This document shows, piece after piece, positions 35,050 through 43,999 of a stretch of DNA of 64,000 nt. A program made the position numbers and the translations under genes. The notes under the pieces were generated by a model. That model worked only from the letters and a program-made list of their open reading frames with translations. It searched no databases and was not told the DNA's origin. Source of the DNA: Paenibacillus barengoltzii NBRC 101215. GTDB taxonomy: Bacteria > Bacillota > Bacilli > Paenibacillales > Paenibacillaceae. Numbering within the stretch: the first letter of the stretch is position 1; each line of letters starts with the position of its first letter. The stretch is taken from the NCBI RefSeq assembly GCF_004000745.1, contig NZ_BILV01000012.1:43835-107834 (forward strand). The letters are read 5' to 3'.

Positions 35050-35739
35050 ATGAAATTTACGCACATGACGTTATGGTCTGGGCAGCTTCAGGAGACGGAA
35101 GTCTTCTATACCGAAACGCTGGGGTTCGCCTTAGTTGAGCACGGTCTGGAGCATTTCACGATTCAGGCGGGCGCGACGCTGGTTACGTTCCGTTCCGCTG
35201 AGGTGAATGAATCTCCATATTATCATTTTGCACTGAATATACCGGAAAATAAGTTCGCGGAAGCGAAGCAGTGGTTGGCTGCGCGGGTCCCGCTGATCGA
35301 AGAACAGGGGAAGGACGAAGTGTTTTTCACTGCTTGGAATGCCCATGCGGTGTACTTTAAAGATCCGTCCGGCAATATCTTGGAATTAATCGCCCGGCAC
35401 AATTTGCCCAGTGAGCTTAGCCATGACTTCTCGATTGAAGATATTATGGGCGTCAGTGAAATCGGCATCGTGACCTCCGAGGTCCTCCCGCTCGTTCATC
35501 GGCTGAATGCGGCGGGGCTTACGAACTTTCAGGAGGACGATCCTGCGTTTACTCCGATTGGCGACGAACACGGGCTGTTGATCGTGGTGAGGGAGCAGCG
35601 GGAGTGGTTTTTCTCCAATGGTATCCCGGCACGTTTCTACCCCGTTGAACTTACTGTGGCTGGCGTCGGACAATTAAGTTTCCAAACGCAGGATGAGTTC
35701 TCGTTAACCGCGCCCGGACGAATGGAAGCCGAGGTTTAA
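35050..35739 (+). CDS. VOC-family glyoxalase/dioxygenase-fold protein
   Basis: Two-module vicinal oxygen chelate protein, 229 residues. The first half carries the canonical pattern: FTHMTLWSGQLQETEVFY with a metal-type His, VYFKDPSGNILELIA with the Glu ligand. The second half (about 135-229) is a weaker repeat used for dimer or substrate contacts. ATG 35050 is preferred since AAGGGG lies 9 bases upstream. The substrate is unknown; relatives act in glyoxal, antibiotic or aromatic metabolism. Confidence 0.82.
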   Translation: MKFTHMTLWSGQLQETEVFYTETLGFALVEHGLEHFTIQAGATLVTFRSAEVNESPYYHFALNIPENKFAEAKQWLAARVPLIEEQGKDEVFFTAWNAHAVYFKDPSGNILELIARHNLPSELSHDFSIEDIMGVSEIGIVTSEVLPLVHRLNAAGLTNFQEDDPAFTPIGDEHGLLIVVREQREWFFSNGIPARFYPVELTVAGVGQLSFQTQDEFSLTAPGRMEAEV

Positions 35740-35839
35740 CGTACGTGTTCATGGCTGATGCTCTGGAGTTTATGGTATATTGCTTATAGGATAAGCGGTT
35801 TAGGCCATGAACTTCTCGCAGATATAGGAGACGTTAGAC

Positions 35840-36643
35840 ATGAACAGAAAAGAAAATAAAGCGGACGAGCGAACCTATACCAAAGGTCTTCCACACGGGG
35901 TAGCCTTAACGTGGGGATTAATTCCGGAACCCACACGCGGGCCGAAACGGGAGCTTAGCATTCCGGAGATTGTTAATACAGCGGTGGCGCTTGCGGATAA
36001 AGACGGACTCGCTGCCGTGTCCATGAGTCGGGTTGCCGGGGCATTAGGGTATACGGCTATGTCGTTGTATCGGTATATCCCAAGCAAAGACGATTTGCTG
36101 TTGTTAATGCAGGAGGCGGTTTGTGACATTTCTCTTCCAGAGTCCCCGGATCCGGACGACTGGCGGGGGATGATGCGCACATTCGTTTGGAGTACGGTAC
36201 AGGTCTATAAGGACCATCCTTGGTTTGCTGACCTTCCGATTTACGGTGCTCCGATTACCCCTAACAGCTTGCGGATTGTGGATTGGGCTTTGCAAGGAAT
36301 GCAGAAGTTTCCGATCAGCGGTTACGCGAAAATGTCGATCATCTTGCTGCTAAGCAGCTATGCGCGGGCATGTGGAATTTTGCAACGGGACATGGACCGG
36401 GCCTTAAGTTCAGGCACCAGTCTGGACGAGTTCAGCGGATTCAGCTACAGTGCGGCGTTGAAGGAACTCGTGACCCCGGAGCGTTTTCCGTATCTGCATC
36501 CGCTTGTGATGTCGGGGGAATACACCAGCGAAAATGAAGCCGAGAGCGACATTGGCAACGACATCGAATTTGGGCTGGAACGGATTCTAGATGGAGTGGA
36601 GCATTATTTGAACCTCGCTCCAAAGCCAAAGGGACAGGTGTAA
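35840..36643 (+). CDS. TetR-family regulator with TetR_C-type ligand domain
   Basis: Repressor of 267 residues. A long N-terminal polar arm (1-40) precedes the helix-turn-helix (about 45-85: AAVSMSRVAGALGYTAMSLYRYI in two helices), then a ligand domain resembling that of TetR proteins paired with daunorubicin-type ABC pumps. It converges on a DrrAB-like exporter 58 bases away across a terminator, and the exporter's promoter carries a long inverted repeat, so it is the likely repressor of that pump. Confidence 0.87.
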   Translation: MNRKENKADERTYTKGLPHGVALTWGLIPEPTRGPKRELSIPEIVNTAVALADKDGLAAVSMSRVAGALGYTAMSLYRYIPSKDDLLLLMQEAVCDISLPESPDPDDWRGMMRTFVWSTVQVYKDHPWFADLPIYGAPITPNSLRIVDWALQGMQKFPISGYAKMSIILLLSSYARACGILQRDMDRALSSGTSLDEFSGFSYSAALKELVTPERFPYLHPLVMSGEYTSENEAESDIGNDIEFGLERILDGVEHYLNLAPKPKGQV

Positions 36644-36648
36644 CACGC

Positions 36649-36688
36649 AAAAACAGGGTAATCGAAGCGATTCGATTCCCTGTTTTTT
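36649..36688. terminator. bidirectional terminator between tetR and the exporter
   Basis: AAAAACAGGG + AATCGAA pairs with TTCGATT + CCCTGTTTTT (36649-36687) with one bulged base and loop GCGA, flanked by A and T runs. Confidence 0.9.
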
Positions 36689-36701
36689 TATGACTTAGTT
36701 G

Positions 36702-37490
36702 TTAGCGTTGTACTGAACGGTGATGAAACACGACTCGACACCAGATGAAGGCTCCGGCGATGAGAAACAGGCACCATGTAACTGCCCACAGAGCATGGTT
36801 TTCGATTGGCCCGCCGGTCAGCAATGCGCGGATTGTTTCATTGGCCGGCGTGATGGGTTGATGGGTGGCGAAGCCTTGAAGCCACTTCGGCATGGATTGA
36901 GTTGGGACGAAGGCGCTGGACAAGTAAGGCAGGAACAGCAAAATGAATCCATACCCGCTGGCAGCAGAAGCGCTGCCGGCAACCAGCCCAATCGCAGCAA
37001 ACAACCAGGTGATCGCCAGAATAAATAAAATAATCACGCCGGCCGCTCCGAGCCACGCTCCAAAGCTAGCGGATGGGCGGAAGCCGACCAGTAAGGCTAC
37101 ACCGATGACGATTGCCGTGGCGACGAGGTTCCGAATGAGGCTGGCGGCGACATGGCCGGTAATTACGCCCAGGCTTTGAATCGGCATCGTCCGGAAGCGG
37201 TCGATCACCCCGTTGGTAACGTCCTCTGCAACTTTCACTGCGGTCCCTGAGGCACCAAACCCGGCGCAAAGGAGGATAATTCCGGGGACCACATAATCGA
37301 CATAATTGCCGGTAGGGTCCAGGGCCCCGCCAAAAACATAGGTGAACAGCAGCATCAACATTACTGGCAGCAGGATCGCCATGACCATGGTGTCCACATC
37401 TCTTAGACTGTGGCGAATACCGCGGCCGACAAATACCGCATTGGTGGTCCATACCGAGGGCTGTCGTGCGGAAAGTTGGGCTTTGATCAT
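36702..37490 (-). CDS. ABC-2 type exporter permease (DrrB-like)
   Basis: Membrane half of a drug/polyketide-type ABC exporter, 262 residues, six membrane segments. Family stretches include RDVDTMVMAILLPVMLMLLF in the first helix region and YVVPGIILLCAGFGASGTA, with PIQSLGVITGH in the coupling loop. It overlaps the ATPase gene by 4 bases. The pump probably exports a hydrophobic drug or secondary metabolite; no biosynthetic genes are nearby, so self-resistance is unlikely. Confidence 0.9.
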   Translation of the reverse strand: MIKAQLSARQPSVWTTNAVFVGRGIRHSLRDVDTMVMAILLPVMLMLLFTYVFGGALDPTGNYVDYVVPGIILLCAGFGASGTAVKVAEDVTNGVIDRFRTMPIQSLGVITGHVAASLIRNLVATAIVIGVALLVGFRPSASFGAWLGAAGVIILFILAITWLFAAIGLVAGSASAASGYGFILLFLPYLSSAFVPTQSMPKWLQGFATHQPITPANETIRALLTGGPIENHALWAVTWCLFLIAGAFIWCRVVFHHRSVQR

Positions 37491-38368
37491 GCCGATACCT
37501 CCTTCTCACCGGAAGTCAGGGCAATATACACATCATCCATCGTTGGGCGTTGAATCGTAACTCTCGCATTCGACGGCACCTGTGCGTGCAATGTGCTTAA
37601 TATTCTAAGCAGATCCTCAACAGTCCCATCGGTCGGCACCCGGGAGACCAGTTGGTCTTCGACATCTCTAATTTCAACCCGATCACTGTGAACTTGCCCC
37701 TTCAGTTCTTCCGCGGTGCCGGTCGCCACAATGTGTCCGTCCTTGAGAACGGCCACCGTATCAGCTAACTGATCGGCTTCTTCTAAATATTGCGTTGTCA
37801 AAAATATGGTATGGCCTTGCTGGGCCAATTCCGTGATACCATCCCATAACACGCGGCGGCTTTGCGTATCCAGTCCTGTCGTAGGTTCGTCGAGGAACAG
37901 GACCGGGCGGCTTACGATGAGGCTGATGGCCAGATCCAGGCGGCGACGTATACCGCCGGAGTAGGTTTTTACCCGTTTACGGGCCGCAGCCGTCAAGTCG
38001 AACTGTTCCAAGAGCTCCATCGCCCGCAAACGGGCTGCTCTCGCGGAAAGCCCGGAGAGACGGCCCATCATCACCAAATTTTCCTCTCCGGTCAGCACCT
38101 CATCGACGGCAGTGAATTGTCCGGTGAGACTGATCGAGCGCTTGACCTCGTTTTTCTCGGCGACCACATCGTATCCAGCGACCCGTACGGTTCCTGCATC
38201 CGGCGCAGTCAGTGTGGAGAGGATGCGAATGAGGGTTGTTTTACCTGCGCCATTGGGGCCAAGCAGCGCAAATACCGTGCCTGCAGGGACAACCAAATCT
38301 ACGCCATTGAGTATCGTCTGATTGCCAAAGCTTTTGTACAAACGGTCCACTTCGATTGCATTCATCAA
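37487..38368 (-). CDS. ABC exporter ATPase (DrrA-like)
   Basis: ATP-binding subunit of the exporter, 293 residues. Walker A GPNGAGKTT (about 37-45), signature YSGGIRRRLDLA (about 138-149), Walker B LFLDEPTTGLD (about 158-168) and a C-terminal DrrA-type extension (about 225-290). All motifs are intact. Transcription would start within the inverted repeat at 38387-38435, making it a direct target for a TetR repressor. Confidence 0.93.
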   Translation of the reverse strand: MMNAIEVDRLYKSFGNQTILNGVDLVVPAGTVFALLGPNGAGKTTLIRILSTLTAPDAGTVRVAGYDVVAEKNEVKRSISLTGQFTAVDEVLTGEENLVMMGRLSGLSARAARLRAMELLEQFDLTAAARKRVKTYSGGIRRRLDLAISLIVSRPVLFLDEPTTGLDTQSRRVLWDGITELAQQGHTIFLTTQYLEEADQLADTVAVLKDGHIVATGTAEELKGQVHSDRVEIRDVEDQLVSRVPTDGTVEDLLRILSTLHAQVPSNARVTIQRPTMDDVYIALTSGEKEVSA

Positions 38369-38386
38369 GTTGGCTCCTTTCCCATC

Positions 38387-38435
38387 TTAATTATTGTATA
38401 TTATATAAACAGTATATGACGTATACAATAATTAA
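38387..38435. promoter_or_regulatory. long inverted repeat at the exporter promoter
   Basis: Perfect 14-bp arms, TTAATTATTGTATA (38387-38400) and its complement (38422-38435), 21 bases apart; the spacer is AT-rich and repeats GTATA-like half sites. It lies 19 bases before the ATPase start and is the probable TetR operator and promoter. Confidence 0.6.
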
Positions 38436-38734
38436 GTCAATCCAAATGTGAATAGGACAATTGTTATGTGATTCTGAGACTTACGGAATACGATCTCGAA
38501 TATATGGTACTATATTCCTGTTTTTTAGAATTCAGGATGTCTGCTCTACAAATTGGTGAATCATCGGACGATAATCCAATGTGGAGTGGTACTTTTTTCC
38601 ACGATAGGACCATTTCCGAGAACATTTTTGCAGAGTGAGGGGACGTGCCGATGGAGAGGTAGTAAACGTGAAGAAATAGGGTAGGAGTCGGTGGTAGAGC
38701 GCTTTATAGTTAATCAAAACAAAGGAGAGAAATC
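38436..38734. other. noncoding stretch upstream of the GH81 gene
   Basis: About 300 bases without a credible gene. It holds an inverted repeat GAATATA/TATATTC (38498-38504 and 38511-38517), a weak hairpin GTGGA/TCCAC near 38580-38605, and a catabolite-response-like core AGCGCTTT (38698-38705) that matches the cre consensus only in part. The ribosome binding site AAAGGAGAG precedes ATG 38735. Confidence 0.4.
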
Positions 38735-41700
38735 ATGAAAAGAGCGTTCGTGAGCAAGCGCCATGCCCGGACTGTCTGGGCGAATTTATTGACCGCGATC
38801 ATTTTATTGATCAGCAGTGTGCAAGTCTTGCCGGCACCGGCAGCTCATGCCGCTGAGGGCGATTATTTATTATCACTATATAGACCGGTCTACAGTTCCT
38901 CTTCGCTGGGCGGTAACACGCCGGACATGGCGGTTGACGGGAATGAGAACACCCGGTGGGAAAGTGTGTGGAAGAAAGATCCGCAATGGATCTACGTCGA
39001 TTTGGGCGCCAGCGCGACCATTTCGAAGATTTCCGTCAAATGGGAGAACGCTTATGCCAGCGCTTTTCAGTTTGAGGTATCTGATGATGAAGTTCATTGG
39101 GAGCCCGTGTATTCCACTACGGAAGGCAAAGGCGGATGGACCGAGGTGGACGTTGCTGCCCAAGGCCGCTATGTCCGCGTGTACAGCACCAAGCGGGCTC
39201 AAGAAGCTTACGGGGTGTCCATTTATGAATTTAACGTTTATGGCACCGGCGGCGTAAGTCTTCCTCCGAAGCCAGCTGCCGTCAACCTGGCGCTGGGCAA
39301 GCCGGTAACGGCGTCTTCGCTGGAGATTAATGAGCCAAGCAAATCGGCTGAGGATAAAGCCAAAATGGAAGAGAAGAACTATTTGGCGAGCAACGTCACC
39401 GACGGCAGCAACGATACTCGCTGGTCTTCCATTTATCAGGATAACGAATGGATTTACGTAGACCTTGGTGAAGTCAGCGAAATCGGCAGCGTATCCTTCA
39501 ATTGGGAAGCGGCTTACGGACGTGCCTACGATATCCAAGTGTCCGATGATGCGCAGAACTGGACCACCGTTTACCGTGAACTCAACGGATCGGGAGGACG
39601 GGAGAACATTCCGGTGTACGCGAAAGCACGTTACGTGAAAATGGCGGGTCTAGGCCGCGGCACAACGAACGGGTATTCGCTGTACGAGTTTGGACTTTAT
39701 GCCTACCGGGAAGGGGATCCGAAATCCACTTATGACATTCCGGAAGTACCAACCACTTCCGCCGTTCAGCTTGGTGCGGGCAGTTATGAAATCAACGATG
39801 TAACGATGCTGGAGCCTAAAAATCCGAAGTACCGCACATCCAATATTCAAAGCCCCATCCCGTCCAATGACTGGTGGCAAAACATTCTGATTTCAAATCT
39901 GGGCGACGGGAACAGCTTGATCACGCTTCCCCTGAAAAATTGGTATACCAAGCAGGGGCTGAACATTTTGAATCCGGGAGCCGGTTACGTATCGGGCGGT
40001 GGAGGTTCGATTGATGCCGACGGCGAATCGGATCTGATTCTGTCGACGAATACGATCAACCCTGCTAACGTTGTCACGAAGATTTCCGGATATGGCGATT
40101 ATTCAGCCACGGTTGTCATGAGCGACGATGATACAGCGAAAATGAGCACGACGTTCGTCAAAGGCTCGCCGTTCCTTTATAACACATTTGAAAACCCGGA
40201 TGCGGCGATTCTCCAGTCACAGTTCATCACCCGGCTGTATGATGATAACAACCAGCCGATTCTGCTGAATGACGGCGACACTCTGACCACGGACCACATC
40301 GGCATCGAAGTGACGAATCAGGACAAAGCGCCGCAGCCGCAGACGTTCGTTCGCCATTACGGGGTGTATGCTCCAGAAGGCACGGTGTTTATGAAGCTCG
40401 GTAATACGATTAAGATCAAATTCGGCCAAGGCGGAAATTACTTGTCTGTGGCTACACTGCCGTCGGCAAGAGACCTTAGCAAATATTATCAGCACGCTTA
40501 TGCCTTCGTCACGGATACGAGAGTGGACTACCGTTACGATCAAGCGACTTCGCTCGTGACAACGGATTTTGAATCGATCACAGAGCTGAAGCGACCTGGC
40601 TTCTCTTCGGAGACGCTCATGGCACTGCTTCCGCATCAATGGAAGATTTCGAGCTCACCGTTAACGGATTTAAGCTACCCTTCGATCCGTGGTTTGTTGA
40701 AGATTCGGGAAGGGAACTCTTTTACGACACAAGACCGTTTCTATGGAATCATTCCTCAGTTCGTAGAACCTAACGATCCAACCTACTCCCGCGCACAGTT
40801 AATCGCATACTTGGATCAATTAGATGCGGATGTGTCGGGGGACATCATGAGTGATGACCCTTATTGGCAAGGCAAGAAGCTTCATCCTTTGGCCTTAGGT
40901 GTCTTAATTAGTGATCAAATTGGTGATACGGAACGGAGAGATTTCTATCTCTCGAAGCTGAAGGAAATTTTGACAGACTGGTATACCTATTCGCCGGAAG
41001 AACGATTGCACTCCTACTATTTCCATTACTCGGATGAGTGGGGCGCGATCTTCCCGTATGGCAGCGGCTTTGGCGTGAATACCGGCTTAACGGATCATCA
41101 CTTCACGTACGGCTATTACATCTTTGCTTCCGCAGTTCTTGCGACGTATGACCAGCAGTTCCTTCAAGATTATCGCGATATGATCGAATTGCTGATTCGC
41201 GACTATGCGAACCCGTCGAGAACAGACAGCCAGTTCCCATGGCTCCGCAACTTTGACCCGTACGAAGGCCATTCCTGGGCAGGCGGCTATGCGGACAACC
41301 GCAGCGGCAATAACCAGGAAGCTGCCGGCGAAGCTCTGTTCAGCTGGGTCGGCGAATATATGTGGGGGCTTGTGACGGGCAATGACGAATACCGGGATAC
41401 CGGGATTTGGGGCTTCACCACTGAGGAAAAAGCTGCTGAACAATATTGGTTCAACTACGATCATGACAACTGGGTGGAAGGCTTCAATCATGCAGCCGTA
41501 GGCCAAGTTTACGGCAGCGCCTATTCGTTTGGTACGTATTTCTCCGGAGATCCGGAGCAGATTTACGGCATTCACTGGCTTCCGCCGGCAGAATGGATGA
41601 CTTACTATGGTCGGGACCCGCAAAAAACGAACGAGCTGTACGCCGGTTTGATTAAGGATCTCGGCGGTCAGCAAGAACGTTCCTGGCAGCACATTATTTG

Positions 41701-43819
41701 GCCGTTCCAATCGATCGGTGATCCGGAAGGGGCGCTGGCGAAATGGGATACCAGCCAAATGCAGCAAAACGAAGTGTTTAATGCCTACTGGTTTATTCAT
41801 AGCATGGTATCGACAGGTACCCGAACTATGGATATTTGGGCAGATGATCCAGCAGTGACCGTCTATGAAAAAGATGGTGTCTACACGGCGCAAATCTGGA
41901 ACCCGTCGGACAGCGCCAAAACGGTGCATTTCTATAATGCCAATGGGCCGCTTGGATCGGCAACGGTCTATGCTAAAGCCCAAGCGAAAGTGAATCCGTT
42001 TGAAGAGACGGTGCTGGAAGGCCCGGATCCGTCGCAAGGCGTAAAATACGTCGATCGAAACGGATGGACGATCACGGCTTCTTCCAGCTCTGAGGATGTT
42101 GGGCGCCTTGTGGACGGCGATTTGTCTACCCGTTGGTCTTCGGGACAACTGCAAGCTCCTGGCGACTGGCTGCAAATCGACCTGGGCACGGAGCAAGCGT
42201 TTGATACGTTGTTTATGAACTCCGGCACCAACTGGGGCGACTATGCGCATGGTTATGAAGTTTACGTATCGGCGGATGGCGAGAACTGGAATGAACCGGT
42301 AGCAACAGGTACTGGGGTATCGCCAAGCTTGGTTGTATCCTTCGATAAGCAACTGGCTCGTTATATCAAGATTGTGCTGACAGAGCCTGCTGACAGTTGG
42401 TGGTCGATTACGGAGCTGAAGCTGGCTGAATTCAGCAATATGGAACCTGTAACGCCGCCAGTGACAGAACCGCAGCCAGATCCGGAACCACAACCGGAGC
42501 CCGAACCACAGCCAGAACCGCAACCGGATGAACCTGAACCGCAGCCAGATCCGGAGCCGCAGCATCCATTGCCATCGGACGGTTCTCTAGCAGACCATTC
42601 TGGATGGGTTGTGACTGCCTCCTCCTCGCAAGGCCGGGATGTACCGGCTAACATGCTGGATGGCAATCGCGACACGCTTTGGACGAATGGACGCGATCAG
42701 GCGAAGGGACAATGGGTGAAAGTGGATTTAGGCGCAGTGTATCAATTTGATTCTCTCGTGCTTGATCCTGGTCATGCCAGTGATGATTATCCGCGTTCCT
42801 ATCTTCTCTATGTCTCCTACGACGGGGAGAACTGGGGCAAGCCGGTGATCGGCGGTCAAGGGCAATCGGGCCGCATGTCGATTACATTCCCGACACAAAC
42901 GGCTCGTTATCTCAAGCTGGTTCAAACCGGCGAAGCTAACCGTTGGTGGTCGATTGCCGAGCTTAACGTCTATGATTACGGTATCGGCAAGCAACAGGAA
43001 CTGATTCCTGACGGTTGGTCCGTTACAGCTTCTTCCGGTGAAGAAGCAGAAGCGATGCTGGACGGCAACGAAGCAACTCGCTGGACGAGCGGCCGCGAGC
43101 AAAGCGGCGGCGAATGGTTCGAACTGGATTTGGGTACGGCCCTGCCCGTGGACCAAATCGTCATGGACAGTGCGCATAGCCACGAGGATTATGCGCGCGG
43201 ATATGAGGTGTACGTCTCGCTGGACGGTCAATCCTGGGGCGAACCTGTCGCTACGGGGCAAGGAGATGGCCCCGTCGTAACGGCAGCCTTCCCGCTGCAG
43301 ACGGCCCGTTACCTTAAAGTCGTACAAACGGGGACCGATTCGCATTGGTGGTCTATTCATGATGTGAAGGTATTTACCGCTGATTCGACGCCATGGATTG
43401 CAGAACCGTTAGCGGGAGAGGACGATTTCCTTAATGTGCTGGACCGTTCTGGATGGATGGTTACCGCTTCTACCACTGCGGATATCTCGGAGATGTTGGA
43501 TGACAATTTGCGCAGCCGCTGGACGTCCGGTGAGGCGCAAACACCAGGCCAATGGATTCAGATTGATCTGGGCGGCCTGCGGACGATCAGCAAACTGAGC
43601 ATGGACTCGGGCGAGAGCGGCAACGACTATGCTCGCAGCTATCAAGTCCTTGCCTCGGAGAACGGGGTGGACTGGACGTTGGTTGCTGAGGATGTCGGAA
43701 CGAGCAAACAGATCGTAACGACCTTCCCTCGGCAAACGGCGCGTTATGTGAAAATCATCCAAACCTCCACGACGCCATCGTGGTGGTGGTCGATCGCCGA
43801 GTTAAATCTCTATCGGTAA
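38735..43819 (+). CDS. secreted GH81 endo-beta-1,3-glucanase with six discoidin-type domains
   Basis: Secreted glucanase of 1694 residues. A signal peptide ends near residue 40 (AHA-AEG). Two F5/8-type C (discoidin/CBM32-like) domains span about 45-170 and 180-325. The GH81 module covers about 350-1090: NDWWQNILIS at the start, DHHFTYGYYIFASAVLA (about 787-803) and WAGGYADNRSGNNQEAAGEA in two parts (about 847-866) with the presumed catalytic Glu. Four more discoidin-like domains follow (about 1105-1235, 1285-1415, 1423-1545, 1568-1694), with a Pro/Glu/Gln linker after the first. GH81 enzymes attack fungal wall glucan, so this is probably a mycolytic or fungal-scavenging enzyme. The domain count is by eye. 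Confidence 0.9.
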   Translation: MKRAFVSKRHARTVWANLLTAIILLISSVQVLPAPAAHAAEGDYLLSLYRPVYSSSSLGGNTPDMAVDGNENTRWESVWKKDPQWIYVDLGASATISKISVKWENAYASAFQFEVSDDEVHWEPVYSTTEGKGGWTEVDVAAQGRYVRVYSTKRAQEAYGVSIYEFNVYGTGGVSLPPKPAAVNLALGKPVTASSLEINEPSKSAEDKAKMEEKNYLASNVTDGSNDTRWSSIYQDNEWIYVDLGEVSEIGSVSFNWEAAYGRAYDIQVSDDAQNWTTVYRELNGSGGRENIPVYAKARYVKMAGLGRGTTNGYSLYEFGLYAYREGDPKSTYDIPEVPTTSAVQLGAGSYEINDVTMLEPKNPKYRTSNIQSPIPSNDWWQNILISNLGDGNSLITLPLKNWYTKQGLNILNPGAGYVSGGGGSIDADGESDLILSTNTINPANVVTKISGYGDYSATVVMSDDDTAKMSTTFVKGSPFLYNTFENPDAAILQSQFITRLYDDNNQPILLNDGDTLTTDHIGIEVTNQDKAPQPQTFVRHYGVYAPEGTVFMKLGNTIKIKFGQGGNYLSVATLPSARDLSKYYQHAYAFVTDTRVDYRYDQATSLVTTDFESITELKRPGFSSETLMALLPHQWKISSSPLTDLSYPSIRGLLKIREGNSFTTQDRFYGIIPQFVEPNDPTYSRAQLIAYLDQLDADVSGDIMSDDPYWQGKKLHPLALGVLISDQIGDTERRDFYLSKLKEILTDWYTYSPEERLHSYYFHYSDEWGAIFPYGSGFGVNTGLTDHHFTYGYYIFASAVLATYDQQFLQDYRDMIELLIRDYANPSRTDSQFPWLRNFDPYEGHSWAGGYADNRSGNNQEAAGEALFSWVGEYMWGLVTGNDEYRDTGIWGFTTEEKAAEQYWFNYDHDNWVEGFNHAAVGQVYGSAYSFGTYFSGDPEQIYGIHWLPPAEWMTYYGRDPQKTNELYAGLIKDLGGQQERSWQHIIWPFQSIGDPEGALAKWDTSQMQQNEVFNAYWFIHSMVSTGTRTMDIWADDPAVTVYEKDGVYTAQIWNPSDSAKTVHFYNANGPLGSATVYAKAQAKVNPFEETVLEGPDPSQGVKYVDRNGWTITASSSSEDVGRLVDGDLSTRWSSGQLQAPGDWLQIDLGTEQAFDTLFMNSGTNWGDYAHGYEVYVSADGENWNEPVATGTGVSPSLVVSFDKQLARYIKIVLTEPADSWWSITELKLAEFSNMEPVTPPVTEPQPDPEPQPEPEPQPEPQPDEPEPQPDPEPQHPLPSDGSLADHSGWVVTASSSQGRDVPANMLDGNRDTLWTNGRDQAKGQWVKVDLGAVYQFDSLVLDPGHASDDYPRSYLLYVSYDGENWGKPVIGGQGQSGRMSITFPTQTARYLKLVQTGEANRWWSIAELNVYDYGIGKQQELIPDGWSVTASSGEEAEAMLDGNEATRWTSGREQSGGEWFELDLGTALPVDQIVMDSAHSHEDYARGYEVYVSLDGQSWGEPVATGQGDGPVVTAAFPLQTARYLKVVQTGTDSHWWSIHDVKVFTADSTPWIAEPLAGEDDFLNVLDRSGWMVTASTTADISEMLDDNLRSRWTSGEAQTPGQWIQIDLGGLRTISKLSMDSGESGNDYARSYQVLASENGVDWTLVAEDVGTSKQIVTTFPRQTARYVKIIQTSTTPSWWWSIAELNLYR
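42466..42562 (+). repeat. Pro-Glu/Gln linker repeat inside the GH81 gene
   Basis: Tandem near-repeats of CCAGAACCGCAGCC-like units encode a linker of alternating Pro with Glu, Gln and Asp (about residues 1245-1276). It separates the GH81/third discoidin unit from the last three domains and gives a flexible, protease-resistant spacer. Confidence 0.85.
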
Positions 43820-43848
43820 AAGTTGAATAGAAGTAAGTAAGAATGACG

Positions 43849-43891
43849 CAGCTCCCGGACGGATACTTCCGTTACCGGGAGCTGTTATTTT
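43849..43891 (+). terminator. terminator after the GH81 gene
   Basis: Perfect CAGCTCCCGG/CCGGGAGCTG stem (43849-43858 and 43875-43884) with an inner ACGGA/TCCGT pair, followed by TTATTTT. Confidence 0.9.
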
Positions 43892-43929
43892 GAGTTTATA
43901 ATTCGAGAACGATAAATCTAAAATAATAA

Positions 43930-43958
43930 TTTACCGAACGTTCTCATTATGATAAACT
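43930..43958 (+). promoter_or_regulatory. promoter with palindromic site before the truncated dehydrogenase gene
   Basis: TTTACC (43930-43935) and TAAACT (43953-43958) are 17 bases apart. The palindrome GAACGTTC (43936-43943) directly abuts the -35, and a distant GAGAACG near 43910 mirrors CGTTCTC. This looks like a repressor-controlled promoter, but no regulator gene is adjacent. Confidence 0.45.
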
Positions 43959-43999
43959 CAGGATGAAAGGAGGAAGCGTCCAATTGCAGCCTTTCGTCA

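Noticed and set aside
38694..38707. Possible cre (CcpA) site before the GH81 gene
   Set aside because: Only about 9 of 14 positions fit the consensus, too weak to call.
38532..38717. 61-codon minus-strand frame upstream of the GH81 gene
   Set aside because: No ribosome binding site and no plausible protein pattern; left as noncoding.
42466..42562. CRISPR-like or minisatellite repeat
   Set aside because: The repeat is in frame and encodes a Pro/Glu linker; no spacers or conserved repeat length.
41087..42565. 492-codon antisense frame inside the GH81 gene
   Set aside because: Basic, repeat-like translation rich in Arg and Phe with no recognisable motif, caused by codon bias of the overlying gene.
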